Of a stretch of DNA of 13,214 nucleotides, positions 1 to 6,841 are shown in pieces. Below the pieces are notes generated by a model that ran no database searches, was not told the DNA's origin, and worked only from the letters and a program-made list of their open reading frames with translations. Numbering within the stretch: the stretch's first letter is position 1; every line of letters starts with the position of its first letter. The DNA is from Actinomycetota bacterium (GTDB taxonomy: Bacteria > Actinomycetota > Actinomycetes > Propionibacteriales > Propionibacteriaceae), in the NCBI GenBank assembly GCA_016213595.1, contig JACRAA010000279.1:1-13214 (forward strand), written 5' to 3'. The position numbers and the translations under genes were made by a program.

Positions 1-219
1 CAGGTAGGCGTTCGTGTAGCCGGCGGGTGGCTTGTCCCAGGAGGCCGCCGGGCTGGCCGAGCTCGCGGACGGTGTGGCTGACGCGCTGGGCGGGCGTGAG
101 GTCGTGGCCGGCGCGGTGGTACGGGAGGGCGTGGAGGTTCTGCTCACGCTGGGCGGCGCCGTCGTGGCGCAGGCGCTCAGCGTGAGGGTGAGCAGGGCGA
201 TGACCAGGGCCTTCCGCAT
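1..219 (-). CDS. Putative secreted lipoprotein, N-terminal part (cut by window start)
   Basis: The minus strand reads open for 73 codons from an ATG at 219 to the window edge. The product begins MRKALVIALLTLTLSAC: two basic residues, a hydrophobic core and a lipobox (LSAC, Cys17), so it should be exported, lipidated on Cys17 and anchored to the outer face of the membrane. Residues 18-59 are a low-complexity Ser/Thr/Ala/Pro stretch, a typical tether before a folded domain. The domain itself begins around WDKPPAGY and lies outside the window, so function cannot be given. A GGAG (232-235, read on the minus strand) sits 12 bases before the ATG. The upstream gene on the same strand is the methyltransferase, 137 bases away, so co-transcription is possible but not shown. 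The lipoprotein call is strong; the role is unknown. Confidence 0.8.
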   Translation of the reverse strand, partial: MRKALVIALLTLTLSACATTAPPSVSRTSTPSRTTAPATTSRPPSASATPSASSASPAASWDKPPAGYTNAYL

Positions 220-236
220 GGGGTCGATTGTCTCCG

Positions 237-252
237 GGAGGCCGCTGCCTCC
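237..252 (-). other. 6-bp hairpin just upstream of the lipoprotein RBS
   Basis: GGAGGC (237-242) and GCCTCC (247-252) form a perfect 6-bp inverted repeat with a 4-base loop. On the minus strand it lies between the methyltransferase and the lipoprotein, immediately before the GGAG ribosome-binding site. It could be a weak terminator of the upstream gene, a leader hairpin, or chance in GC-rich DNA. No T-tract follows. Confidence 0.3.
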
Positions 253-356
253 GCGACAGACCCGCGGCACGGTGGCCAGATCGTCATTCGGGGGAACCGG
301 GGTCGAGCGCGGGTGTGAGGGCCGGGCTTCGAGTCGCACCGGGAGTCGGCCAGCAG

Positions 357-1079
357 TCAGCCGCGCTTCTCGTACACCGACACGCGGCCCGTGTCGTCGT
401 TGTCGGGCGCGGTCCGGTCCCAGTCCTTCCACCGGGCTCTCAGGTGCAGCCCGGCGAGACGGGCCATGAGATCCATCTCCCCGAACCATGCCCAGCGGTG
501 GTGGGACGCGAAGACCTGGTGGTCGCCGACCCGGTAGTGGTGAGAGGTGAGCGTCTGGGTGACCAGGTCGTACGTGTCGAGGCCGAGGTGCTCGGCACCG
601 ATCTCGAACGGCACGGCGAGGGCACCCGGCGGGAAGCGCCGCAGGTCCGGCTCGCCCTGCTCGACGACGAAGACACCGCCCGGCGCGAGATGCGCGGCGG
701 CATTTCTGAAGCACGTCACCTGCTCGTCCTGCTCGAGGAGGTTCGAGAGCGTGTTGAACACGAGGTAGACGAGCTCGTACGTGCCGGGCACGACCGTGCT
801 CGCCATGTCTCCCACGGTCACCGGCAGCTCCGCCCCGCCGGGCTTGCGCCGGAGCTGGGCGACCATATCCTCGCTGAGCTCGATGCCGGACACCGGCACC
901 CCGCGTGCCGCCAGCGGGAGAGCGACCCTGCCCGTACCGATCGCCAGCTCCAACGCCGGCCCTCCGGCCGCCAGCTCCTCGAGGACGTCGAGCATGGGCG
1001 CGAGGGCGGCGGGGGTGGAGATCTCCGCGCAGTCCTCGTCGTACCGATCGGCCACCTCGCCGACGAACACGTTCTGCAT
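357..1079 (-). CDS. Class I SAM-dependent methyltransferase, substrate unknown
   Basis: The product is a 240-residue Rossmann-fold methyltransferase (Methyltransf_25-like), predicted cytosolic. SAM-binding motif I is LELAIGTGR at residues 43-51. The acidic residue ending strand 2, which would hold the ribose, is Glu67 in GIELSEDM. An Asp at 91 (VGDM) fits the adenine-contact position, and LAPGGVFVVE at 131-140 is the usual post-motif strand. The start at ATG 1079 (MQNVFVGEV) is preferred over an in-frame ATG at 1115, because it begins the region typical of the family and has a purine-rich GGGAC just upstream. The C-terminal half (HHYRVG, WAWFGEMDLM, AGL) resembles small uncharacterised bacterial methyltransferases with the MxxAGF-type ending. 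Nothing shows the substrate. It is divergent from the nuclease gene at 1259 and may share its control region. The fold is confident; the role is not. Confidence 0.85.
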   Translation of the reverse strand: MQNVFVGEVADRYDEDCAEISTPAALAPMLDVLEELAAGGPALELAIGTGRVALPLAARGVPVSGIELSEDMVAQLRRKPGGAELPVTVGDMASTVVPGTYELVYLVFNTLSNLLEQDEQVTCFRNAAAHLAPGGVFVVEQGEPDLRRFPPGALAVPFEIGAEHLGLDTYDLVTQTLTSHHYRVGDHQVFASHHRWAWFGEMDLMARLAGLHLRARWKDWDRTAPDNDDTGRVSVYEKRG

Positions 1080-1126
1080 GTCCCGAAACCCATCACGAGG
1101 TGCAGAGCGGTGCAAGCTCTTTTCGT

Positions 1127-1170
1127 CCTGTCCACAGGCAGGGGTCGGGCCGGGAGCTGCTGTCCACAGG
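1127..1170. repeat. Two copies of a CTGTCCACAGG near-palindrome in the divergent intergenic region
   Basis: CCTGTCCACAGG at 1127-1138 and GCTGTCCACAGG at 1159-1170 lie 32 bp apart, about three helical turns, on the same face of the DNA. Each is a near-palindrome (CTGT..ACAG). They sit between the methyltransferase start (1079, minus) and the nuclease start (1259, plus), a natural place for a shared operator. The core TGTCCACA also resembles a DnaA box with one change from TTGTCCACA. An operator for the winged-helix protein encoded next door is an inference. Confidence 0.5.
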
Positions 1171-1258
1171 TTCAGCCGGAGCCGGCCAGAAGCCCCGCTC
1201 CACGCACGATGCTTGGCACGTGCGCCCGCCCCGTCCCTGGACCCTCCCCTCCGAGCCC

Positions 1259-2176
1259 ATGCGCCGATCCGAGCTGCTTCGACTCGGCACGACGCCCAGG
1301 ATGATCCGCACCGGACTCGCGCTGGGCGCTCTGGTCCAGGTCCGCCACGGCGTCGTGCTCGGCGCCGAGCACTGGCCGTCCGACCCTGCGGGCCAGCACC
1401 TCGCCAGAGCGCGGGCCGAGCTCGCCGCCAACCCTGCAGCTGTCCTCAGCCACCAGTCGGCCGCCCTCGTGTGGCAGCTGCCCGCCCCGGGCTTCACGCC
1501 GTGGTCCGCTCTGCCCGTCTCGGTGATGCTTCCGGTCTCGGGGCACACCTCCCACGCGGGCGAAGCGGTCCACCACGTCGCCGACCTCCCGCCGAGCCAG
1601 GTGCTGCGCGACCCCCACGGCTACGCGACGACCAGCCCGGCTCGTACGGGCGTCGACCTCGCCGTGGGGCTCGACCTGCCGTCCGCCCTGGCGGTCCTCG
1701 ACGGCGCGGCGCGCGTCATCTGCGCCTCGATGGTCGCCGGCGTCCGGAGACAGGACTACAGCAACCCTCGCCTCGTACGGGCCGCTGTCGAGCTCCTGCA
1801 AGAGGCCGCGCTCTCGGTCAGGAGCAACAACCTCCGGCGTGCGCTGGACGTGGTGTGCCCAGGCCGGGAGTCGGCCCCCGAGTCCGTCTCCGCAGGCCAC
1901 ATCCTGCTGTCCGGGCTTCCCGTTCCCACGTTCCAGGCCGAGATCCAGACGGAAGTCGGCAGGTACTTCGCCGACTGCCTGTGGGAGGAGCAGCGCCTGG
2001 TCGGTGAGTGCGACGGGGCGATGAAGTACGACGATGCCCAGGCGTTCGTGAGGGAGAAGAGGCGCGAGCAGGCACTCCGCGAGGCGGGGTACGCGGTGGT
2101 CCGCTGGGAGGCCACGGAGTCGGTGCTCCGACCGGACCTGATGCTCGACCGGATCGCCCGCGCTCTGGGTCTGTGA
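1259..2176 (+). CDS. AbiEi-like winged-helix plus Vsr/DUF559-like nuclease domain protein
   Basis: The product is 305 residues. Residues 1-35 (MRRSELLRLGTTPRMIRTGL, then a strand ending VRHGVVL) match the winged-helix start of AbiEi-family antitoxin-like proteins: a short helical segment, then a wing contacting DNA. The middle resembles the AbiEi linker region (SHQSAALVW, about residues 64-72). The C-terminus resembles DUF559/Vsr-type PD-(D/E)xK nucleases: ESVSAGHILLSGLP near 208-221, Q226, YFADCLW with D239, GECDGAMKY with E250, D252 and K256, then REKRREQALREAGYAVVRW (265-283). The likely metal-binding residues are all present, so it may be catalytically live. No AbiEii toxin gene lies beside it. 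The start at ATG 1259 is chosen because the domain begins there. No clear ribosome-binding site precedes it; an in-frame GTG at 1220 is an alternative, as is ATG 1301, though the latter would cut the domain. A repeat cluster begins directly after the stop codon. The family is fairly sure; defence, regulation or mobility are all inference. Confidence 0.8.
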   Translation: MRRSELLRLGTTPRMIRTGLALGALVQVRHGVVLGAEHWPSDPAGQHLARARAELAANPAAVLSHQSAALVWQLPAPGFTPWSALPVSVMLPVSGHTSHAGEAVHHVADLPPSQVLRDPHGYATTSPARTGVDLAVGLDLPSALAVLDGAARVICASMVAGVRRQDYSNPRLVRAAVELLQEAALSVRSNNLRRALDVVCPGRESAPESVSAGHILLSGLPVPTFQAEIQTEVGRYFADCLWEEQRLVGECDGAMKYDDAQAFVREKRREQALREAGYAVVRWEATESVLRPDLMLDRIARALGL

Positions 2177-2335
2177 CCCCCGAACGTGTCGTCATTCGGC
2201 CAGTACGGAGGGGCGACGCGAGTCGACCCCCCGAAGTTGTCGCCAACCGGCCTGGACTCCCAGGAATGACGACAACGTCAGGGGATGGGTCGTCGACGGG
2301 CTCAGCGCCGGCTCACATGGCGACCACTTCGGGGG
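2177..2335. repeat. Four-copy inverted repeat cluster behind the nuclease gene
   Basis: Four copies of a ~21-bp motif, consensus CCCCCGAAGTTGTCGYCATT, fill the gap before the next gene. Copy A is at 2177-2197 (+), B at 2228-2248 (+), C at 2264-2284 (-), D at 2315-2335 (-). They align without gaps. Both pairs are offset by exactly 51 bp and the set is symmetric about 2256. By hand count A matches C and B matches D at 17 of 21 positions, better than the A-D (15) or B-C (16) pairs. A short hairpin, CCTGG-actc-CCAGG (2251-2264), occupies the centre. Copy A starts at the base after the stop codon. The layout could be a terminator-like RNA fold, a protein-binding array or the end of a mobile unit. 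Confidence 0.75.
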
Positions 2336-2355
2336 ACGGCAGTTGACGGCTGGGG

Positions 2356-2361
2356 CAGACT
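2356..2361 (+). promoter_or_regulatory. -10 box of a probable leaderless promoter for the CPBP protease
   Basis: CAGACT lies 6 bases before the GTG start at 2368, the spacing seen in actinobacterial leaderless genes, and no Shine-Dalgarno sequence is present. No -35 element at normal spacing is visible (TTGACG at 2343-2348 is too close). The bases GGCTG (2349-2352 region) and CAGCC (2362-2366) around it could also pair. Confidence 0.4.
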
Positions 2362-2367
2362 CAGCCC

Positions 2368-3117
2368 GTGGACAAGGGGCGGTACGCACTCGAGATGGTC
2401 ATCGTGCTGTTCCTCGGGTTGGGGCGTTCGGCCGTGTACTCGGTCCTGTCGATCGTCGAGGAGCTCACCCGTCCGCATCAGCCGCTCAACCAGCAGACCA
2501 CCGTGCTGAACGGCTCGGCTGTCCCCGACCGGCCCTGGCTCGACCTCGCCTACCAGGTCACCTACATCGTGTTCCCCCTCGTCCAGGTCCTGCTGGTGCT
2601 GTACCTGCTGCACCTCACGCACGAGCACGTGCGACGGATGGTCGGCTTCGACCTGCGCCGGCCGCTGCCCGACCTGACCTGGGGGCTCGGCATCGCGGCC
2701 GGTATCGGCATTCCGGGGCTCGGCATCTACCTGGGTGCCCGCGCGCTCGGCCTCAACACGAACGTGTCGCCCGCCAACCTCGTCGAGAACTGGTGGACCG
2801 TACCGGTCCTCATCGGCCTGGCGGCGATGAACGGCATCGTCGAGGAGGTGACGATGCTCTCGTACGTGCTCACGCGCTTCGCAGACCTCGGCCAGAAGCC
2901 GTGGGTGGGGATCGTGGTCTCGGCGGTGATCAGGGGCGCGTACCACCTGTACCAGGGCTTCGGGGGTGCCGTGGGGAACCTGCTCATGGGTCTGGTCTTC
3001 GGCTGGCTGTACCGGCGGTTCGGCCGGGTGATGCCGCTCGTGGTGGCGCACACGATCCTCGATGTCGTCTCGTTCGTGGGCTACGCGCTGCTCCAGCCGT
3101 ACCTGCCCTGGCTCTGA
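2368..3117 (+). CDS. CPBP-family intramembrane metalloprotease-like protein
   Basis: The product is a 249-residue integral membrane protein with several hydrophobic segments (about 8-30, 62-82, 104-124, 143-157, 178-192, 199-213, 222-245). The three family motifs are visible: a Glu pair, VEEVTML (E159-E160); RGAYHLYQG (R189, H193); and AHTILDVVSF (H228, D232). These residues hold the metal in CPBP/Abi (Rce1-like) proteases. The Arg usual in the first motif (EExxxR) is absent, replaced by Leu in EEVTML; related actinobacterial proteins, as I recall them, also vary here, so activity should not be assumed either way. The start is GTG 2368, close behind a -10-like box with no ribosome-binding site. 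The gene lies alone between the repeat cluster and asd. Substrate and role are unknown; roles reported for the family include prenyl-protein processing, bacteriocin immunity and signalling. Confidence 0.85.
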   Translation: MDKGRYALEMVIVLFLGLGRSAVYSVLSIVEELTRPHQPLNQQTTVLNGSAVPDRPWLDLAYQVTYIVFPLVQVLLVLYLLHLTHEHVRRMVGFDLRRPLPDLTWGLGIAAGIGIPGLGIYLGARALGLNTNVSPANLVENWWTVPVLIGLAAMNGIVEEVTMLSYVLTRFADLGQKPWVGIVVSAVIRGAYHLYQGFGGAVGNLLMGLVFGWLYRRFGRVMPLVVAHTILDVVSFVGYALLQPYLPWL

Positions 3118-3147
3118 CGCCCCGGGGCGAGAGCACGACGCCCGCCT

Positions 3148-3172
3148 GCCCGCCGGCGAGAATCGGGCGGGC
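3148..3172 (+). terminator. Probable terminator after the CPBP protease gene
   Basis: GCCCGCC (3148-3154) pairs with GGCGGGC (3166-3172) around an 11-base loop. A second GCCCGCC at 3140-3146 could pair with the same right arm. There is no T-tract, which is common in high-GC actinobacteria. It lies between the protease stop and the asd promoter. Confidence 0.45.
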
Positions 3173-3189
3173 CCCGGAGCCCGCGCCGT

Positions 3190-3195
3190 TAGGCT
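3190..3195 (+). promoter_or_regulatory. -10 box of the asd-proC promoter, leaderless
   Basis: TAGGCT fits the actinobacterial TANNNT -10 consensus and ends 7 bases before the asd ATG at 3203, so transcription should start at or next to the start codon. No -35 element and no ribosome-binding site are visible. Confidence 0.6.
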
Positions 3196-3202
3196 GTGCG
3201 CC

Positions 3203-4234
3203 ATGCGCGTTGGAGTCTTCGGGGCCACAGGTCAGGTCGGTCGGGTCATGCTCACCCTGCTCGGGGAGCGTGCGTTCCCGTACACGGACCTGAGGGTCTT
3301 CTCGTCCGCGCGCTCCGCGGGCAGGACCGTGACGTGCGGCGGCAAGGACTACGTCGTCGAGGACACCGAGACGGCCGACTTCGCGGGGATCGACATCGCC
3401 ATCTTCTCGGCCGGCGCCTCGATGAGCGCGGTGTACGCGCCGCGGGTGGCGGCCGCCGGGGCGGTCGTCATCGACAACTCCTCCGCGTGGCGCAAGGACC
3501 GGGACGTACCGCTCGTCGTCTCCGAGGTGAACCCCGGCGACACGGTCGAGCCGCCGAAGGGCATCATCGCGAACCCGAACTGTACGACCATGGCCGCGAT
3601 GCCGGTCCTCAAGCCGCTCCACGACGAGGCGACGCTGACGCGGCTCGTTGTCGCCACGTATCAAGCCGTCTCCGGCTCCGGCGTCAAGGGCGTGGCCGCC
3701 CTCACTCAGCAGATCGCCGCTGCCGGCGACGCGTCCGCCCTGGCCATTGACGGGGAGGCCGTGCCCTTCGGTGACCCGGCGCCGTACGTGCTGCCCATCG
3801 CGTACAACGTCATCCCGTACGCCGGGAAGCTCGTCGACGACGACACGGGCGAGACCGACGAGGAGCAGAAGCTCCGTCACGAGTCGCGCAAGATCCTCCA
3901 CATCCCCGACCTGCCCGTTGCGGGCACCTGCGTGCGCGTGCCCGTCTACTCGGGGCACTCGCTCGCGATCCACGCGGAGTTCGCCGAGCCGCTCACGCCC
4001 GAGCGTGCGGTCGAGCTGCTCGCCGCGGCGCCCGGTGTCGAGCTCGCCGACGTTCCCAACCCCCGCTGCGCGGCGGGCAAGGACCCCTCGTACGTGGGCC
4101 GGATCCGCGCCGACCAGTCCGTCCCGAACGGCAAGGGGCTCGTGCTGTTCGTCTCGAACGACAACCTCCGCAAGGGGGCGGCGCTGAACGCGATCCAGAT
4201 CGCGGAGATCGTTGCAGGCAGGCTCAACCGATGA
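3203..4234 (+). CDS. asd: Aspartate-semialdehyde dehydrogenase
   Basis: This enzyme reduces aspartyl-4-phosphate with NADPH to aspartate-4-semialdehyde, the branch point to lysine/diaminopimelate, threonine and methionine. It acts in the cytosol. The 343-residue product is normal length. Visible are the NADP-binding loop GATGQVG (7-13), the catalytic cysteine in NPNC (Cys127), YQAVSGSG (153-160) with the conserved Gln154, and the substrate-binding region CVRVPVYSGHS with Arg245 and His252. The start at ATG 3203 gives the normal N-terminus (MRVGVFGATG) and follows a -10 box by 7 bases, so the mRNA is probably leaderless. The proC start codon overlaps its stop (ATGA). In many actinobacteria asd follows the aspartate kinase gene lysC; here lysC is not upstream and the partner is proC. 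Confidence 0.97.
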   Translation: MRVGVFGATGQVGRVMLTLLGERAFPYTDLRVFSSARSAGRTVTCGGKDYVVEDTETADFAGIDIAIFSAGASMSAVYAPRVAAAGAVVIDNSSAWRKDRDVPLVVSEVNPGDTVEPPKGIIANPNCTTMAAMPVLKPLHDEATLTRLVVATYQAVSGSGVKGVAALTQQIAAAGDASALAIDGEAVPFGDPAPYVLPIAYNVIPYAGKLVDDDTGETDEEQKLRHESRKILHIPDLPVAGTCVRVPVYSGHSLAIHAEFAEPLTPERAVELLAAAPGVELADVPNPRCAAGKDPSYVGRIRADQSVPNGKGLVLFVSNDNLRKGAALNAIQIAEIVAGRLNR

Positions 4235-5043
4235 CGACGGCGCTGCTGGGCGTCGGCATGATGGGCGAGAACCTCCTCGCAGGCCTGTTGGCGAGCGGCT
4301 TTGCGCCGCAGGACGTCGTCGGTACGGACCTGAGGCCGCAGCGGCAGCGGGAGATCGCCGACACGTACGGCGTCCGCGTGGTCGGGGACAACGTCGAAGC
4401 CGTTTCCGGCGCCGACACCGTGGTGGTCGTCGTCAAGCCGTACGACGTCGCGGCCGTGCTGGACGGGATCTCGGGGGCGCTGTCGCCGGACGCGCTCGTG
4501 GTGTCGCTCGCCGCCGGTGTCGAGCTGGCGGTTCTCGAGGCGCACCTGCCGGCGGGGCAGCCGGTCGTACGGGTCATGCCGAACACGCCGGCGTCTGTGG
4601 GCGAGGGGATGTCCGCCATCGCCGCCGGGTCCTCCGCGAGCGAGGACCACCTCGCTCGGGTGGCCGACCTCCTCGGTGCGGTCGGCCGGGTCGTCACTGT
4701 CCCGGAGAGGCACCTCGACGCCGTGACGGCCGTGTCCGGATCCGGTCCCGCCTACGTGATGTACGTGGCCGAGGCCATGATCGACGCCGGCGTCCTGCTC
4801 GGTCTGCCGCGTGACATCGCGACGACGCTGACGGCCCAGACGCTGTACGGCTCGGCCAAGCTCCTGCGCGACTCGGGCACGCACCCCGCCGTGCTCCGGG
4901 AGAACGTGACGTCCCCCGGCGGCACGACCGCGGCAGCTCTCCGGACGCTCGACGACCGGGGTGTGAAGGCCGCGTTCGTCGCCGCGCTCGAGGCCTGCCG
5001 CGACCGGAGCCAGCAGCTGGCGGCTCAGGCCCGTACCTCCTGA
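4231..5043 (+). CDS. proC: Pyrroline-5-carboxylate reductase
   Basis: The enzyme reduces 1-pyrroline-5-carboxylate to L-proline with NAD(P)H, the last step of proline synthesis, in the cytosol. The 270-residue product is normal length. It has the N-terminal dinucleotide-binding loop GVGMMG (7-12), VVKPYDV (68-73) after strand 4, VRVMPNTPASVGEG (113-126), the AVSGSGPAYV helix cap (167-176) and the C-terminal signature ENVTSPGGTTAAAL (224-238) that forms the substrate pocket of the dimer. Its ATG overlaps the asd stop by 4 bp (ATGA), which implies translational coupling from the same mRNA; the promoter is therefore that of asd. Both enzymes use reduced nicotinamide nucleotides and semialdehyde-type chemistry, but no shared pathway explains the pairing. 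Confidence 0.97.
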   Translation: MTTALLGVGMMGENLLAGLLASGFAPQDVVGTDLRPQRQREIADTYGVRVVGDNVEAVSGADTVVVVVKPYDVAAVLDGISGALSPDALVVSLAAGVELAVLEAHLPAGQPVVRVMPNTPASVGEGMSAIAAGSSASEDHLARVADLLGAVGRVVTVPERHLDAVTAVSGSGPAYVMYVAEAMIDAGVLLGLPRDIATTLTAQTLYGSAKLLRDSGTHPAVLRENVTSPGGTTAAALRTLDDRGVKAAFVAALEACRDRSQQLAAQARTS

Positions 5044-5050
5044 GACGCTT

Positions 5051-5072
5051 GCGAGGAGGCCAAACGCCTCGC
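5051..5072 (+). terminator. Possible weak terminator after proC
   Basis: GCGAGG (5051-5056) pairs with CCTCGC (5067-5072); an overlapping alternative is GAGGC-caaac-GCCTC (5056-5070). It begins 7 bases after the proC stop and is followed by TTGGTT. It also overlaps the place where a -35 element for the next gene would lie, so it could be part of that promoter instead. Confidence 0.35.
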
Positions 5073-5077
5073 TTGGT

Positions 5078-5083
5078 TACGAT
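5078..5083 (+). promoter_or_regulatory. -10 box for the two-helix membrane protein, leaderless
   Basis: TACGAT is a full TANNNT match and ends 7 bases before the ATG at 5091, the same spacing as at asd. This decides the start at 5091 over in-frame upstream codons at 5049 and 5082. No -35 at normal spacing is seen. Confidence 0.55.
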
Positions 5084-5090
5084 GGCCCAC

Positions 5091-5618
5091 ATGGCGCAGG
5101 AGCTGGTGGTCGGGTACAACCCTCTGCCCGCCGCAGAGCGGGTGGCCCACTACCAGGGCCTCGTCCGGTCCCGCCTGATCTGGCTCGGCATCGGCGTCGT
5201 CCTGCTGCTCGGACTGTGGTTCTGGCTGCGCGACCAGCTCGACGTGGTGCAGACGATCTGGCTGTACGTCATCGGCCTCGCGTTCTCCGGCATCTGGCTC
5301 GTCATGGCGGTGATCCTGTACGCGGGCGCGCGGCGCGCGCTGGACAGGATCAACGCGGCGAAGGGGTACGCGGTCCGCGTCGACACCCAGGGCATCGAGG
5401 TGGCCGGCAAGCAGGTGGCGTGGCCCGATGTCGCCTCCATCGCGACCGTAAGGCCTCCGCTCGGTGGGTCCGCCCGCCTCACGCTGCGAGACTCCGCGGG
5501 AGCTAGCGTGTCCGTACCGATCACCTTCCTCGACACGCTCCCTGGCACGCTCGACTCGGCGATCCGCGCCTACTCACGGGGCAGCCAGTGGATCGACACC
5601 TCGAAACTCGGCAACTGA
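5091..5618 (+). CDS. Two-helix membrane protein with cytoplasmic C-terminal domain, function unknown
   Basis: The product has 175 residues. Two hydrophobic segments, about 28-47 (LIWLGIGVVLLLGLWFWL) and 56-79, form a membrane hairpin, with basic residues (RR at 81-82) after the second placing both ends in the cytosol. The rest, about 92-165, alternates short strands (YAVRVDTQGIEVAG, VAWPDVASIATV, ARLTLRDS, SVSVPITF) and ends in a helix. This looks like the small beta-rich C-terminal domain seen after two helices in YcxB-like or bacterial PH-like membrane proteins; that match is by pattern only. The start at ATG 5091 follows a -10 box by 7 bases. It sits alone between proC and fba on the same strand. 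I do not recognise a specific function. Confidence 0.7.
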   Translation: MAQELVVGYNPLPAAERVAHYQGLVRSRLIWLGIGVVLLLGLWFWLRDQLDVVQTIWLYVIGLAFSGIWLVMAVILYAGARRALDRINAAKGYAVRVDTQGIEVAGKQVAWPDVASIATVRPPLGGSARLTLRDSAGASVSVPITFLDTLPGTLDSAIRAYSRGSQWIDTSKLGN

Positions 5619-5695
5619 CCGCACCCCGCCCCGGCACGTCGGCATCGGTCGGGTCATGAAAGACTGACCGCCGTCCAACGAACACAGGAGCGCTT

Positions 5696-6721
<1,026 letters not shown>

Positions 6722-6730
6722 GGTCATGTA

Positions 6731-6766
6731 CACGAGGCCCGGTCCCTTCGGGGGCCGGGCCTCGTG
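6731..6766. terminator. Strong UUCG-capped terminator of fba, possibly bidirectional
   Basis: CACGAGGCCCGG (6731-6742) pairs perfectly with CCGGGCCTCGTG (6755-6766). The stem continues through a G-T pair and CCC/GGG to a TTCG loop (6747-6750), about 16 bp in all. CTGTTCTTC follows on the plus strand. It starts 9 bases after the fba stop. The convergent minus-strand gene ends at 6842, so it could also stop transcription from that side. Confidence 0.9.
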
Positions 6767-6841
6767 CTGTTCTTCACCGACTACAAGCTGGCCTCAGAGC
6801 CGGTCGCGGAGCAGCTGCTGGTGCAGTCTGCGCGCGACGTC

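Noticed and set aside
1127..1170. Replication origin or DnaA-box cluster
   Set aside because: There are only two copies, each with a mismatch to TTGTCCACA, and no dnaA, dnaN, AT-rich region or other origin features.
905..1258. Upstream extension of the nuclease gene in the same frame
   Set aside because: These 118 codons are Pro/Arg-rich, overlap the methyltransferase start and intergenic motifs, and precede the domain start at 1259.
228..1304. 358-codon plus-strand open frame over the methyltransferase
   Set aside because: The minus-strand frame has the SAM-binding motifs; the plus-strand one has no recognisable features.
2177..2335. CRISPR array
   Set aside because: Copies are degenerate, on both strands and only four in number, with no cas genes.
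2343..2348. TTGACG as the -35 of the CPBP gene
   Set aside because: It is only 7 bases from the -10-like CAGACT, far short of the usual 16-19.
2302..3228. 308-codon minus-strand open frame across the CPBP gene
   Set aside because: It is His/Arg/Gln-rich with no domain, and overlaps a membrane protein with clear motifs.
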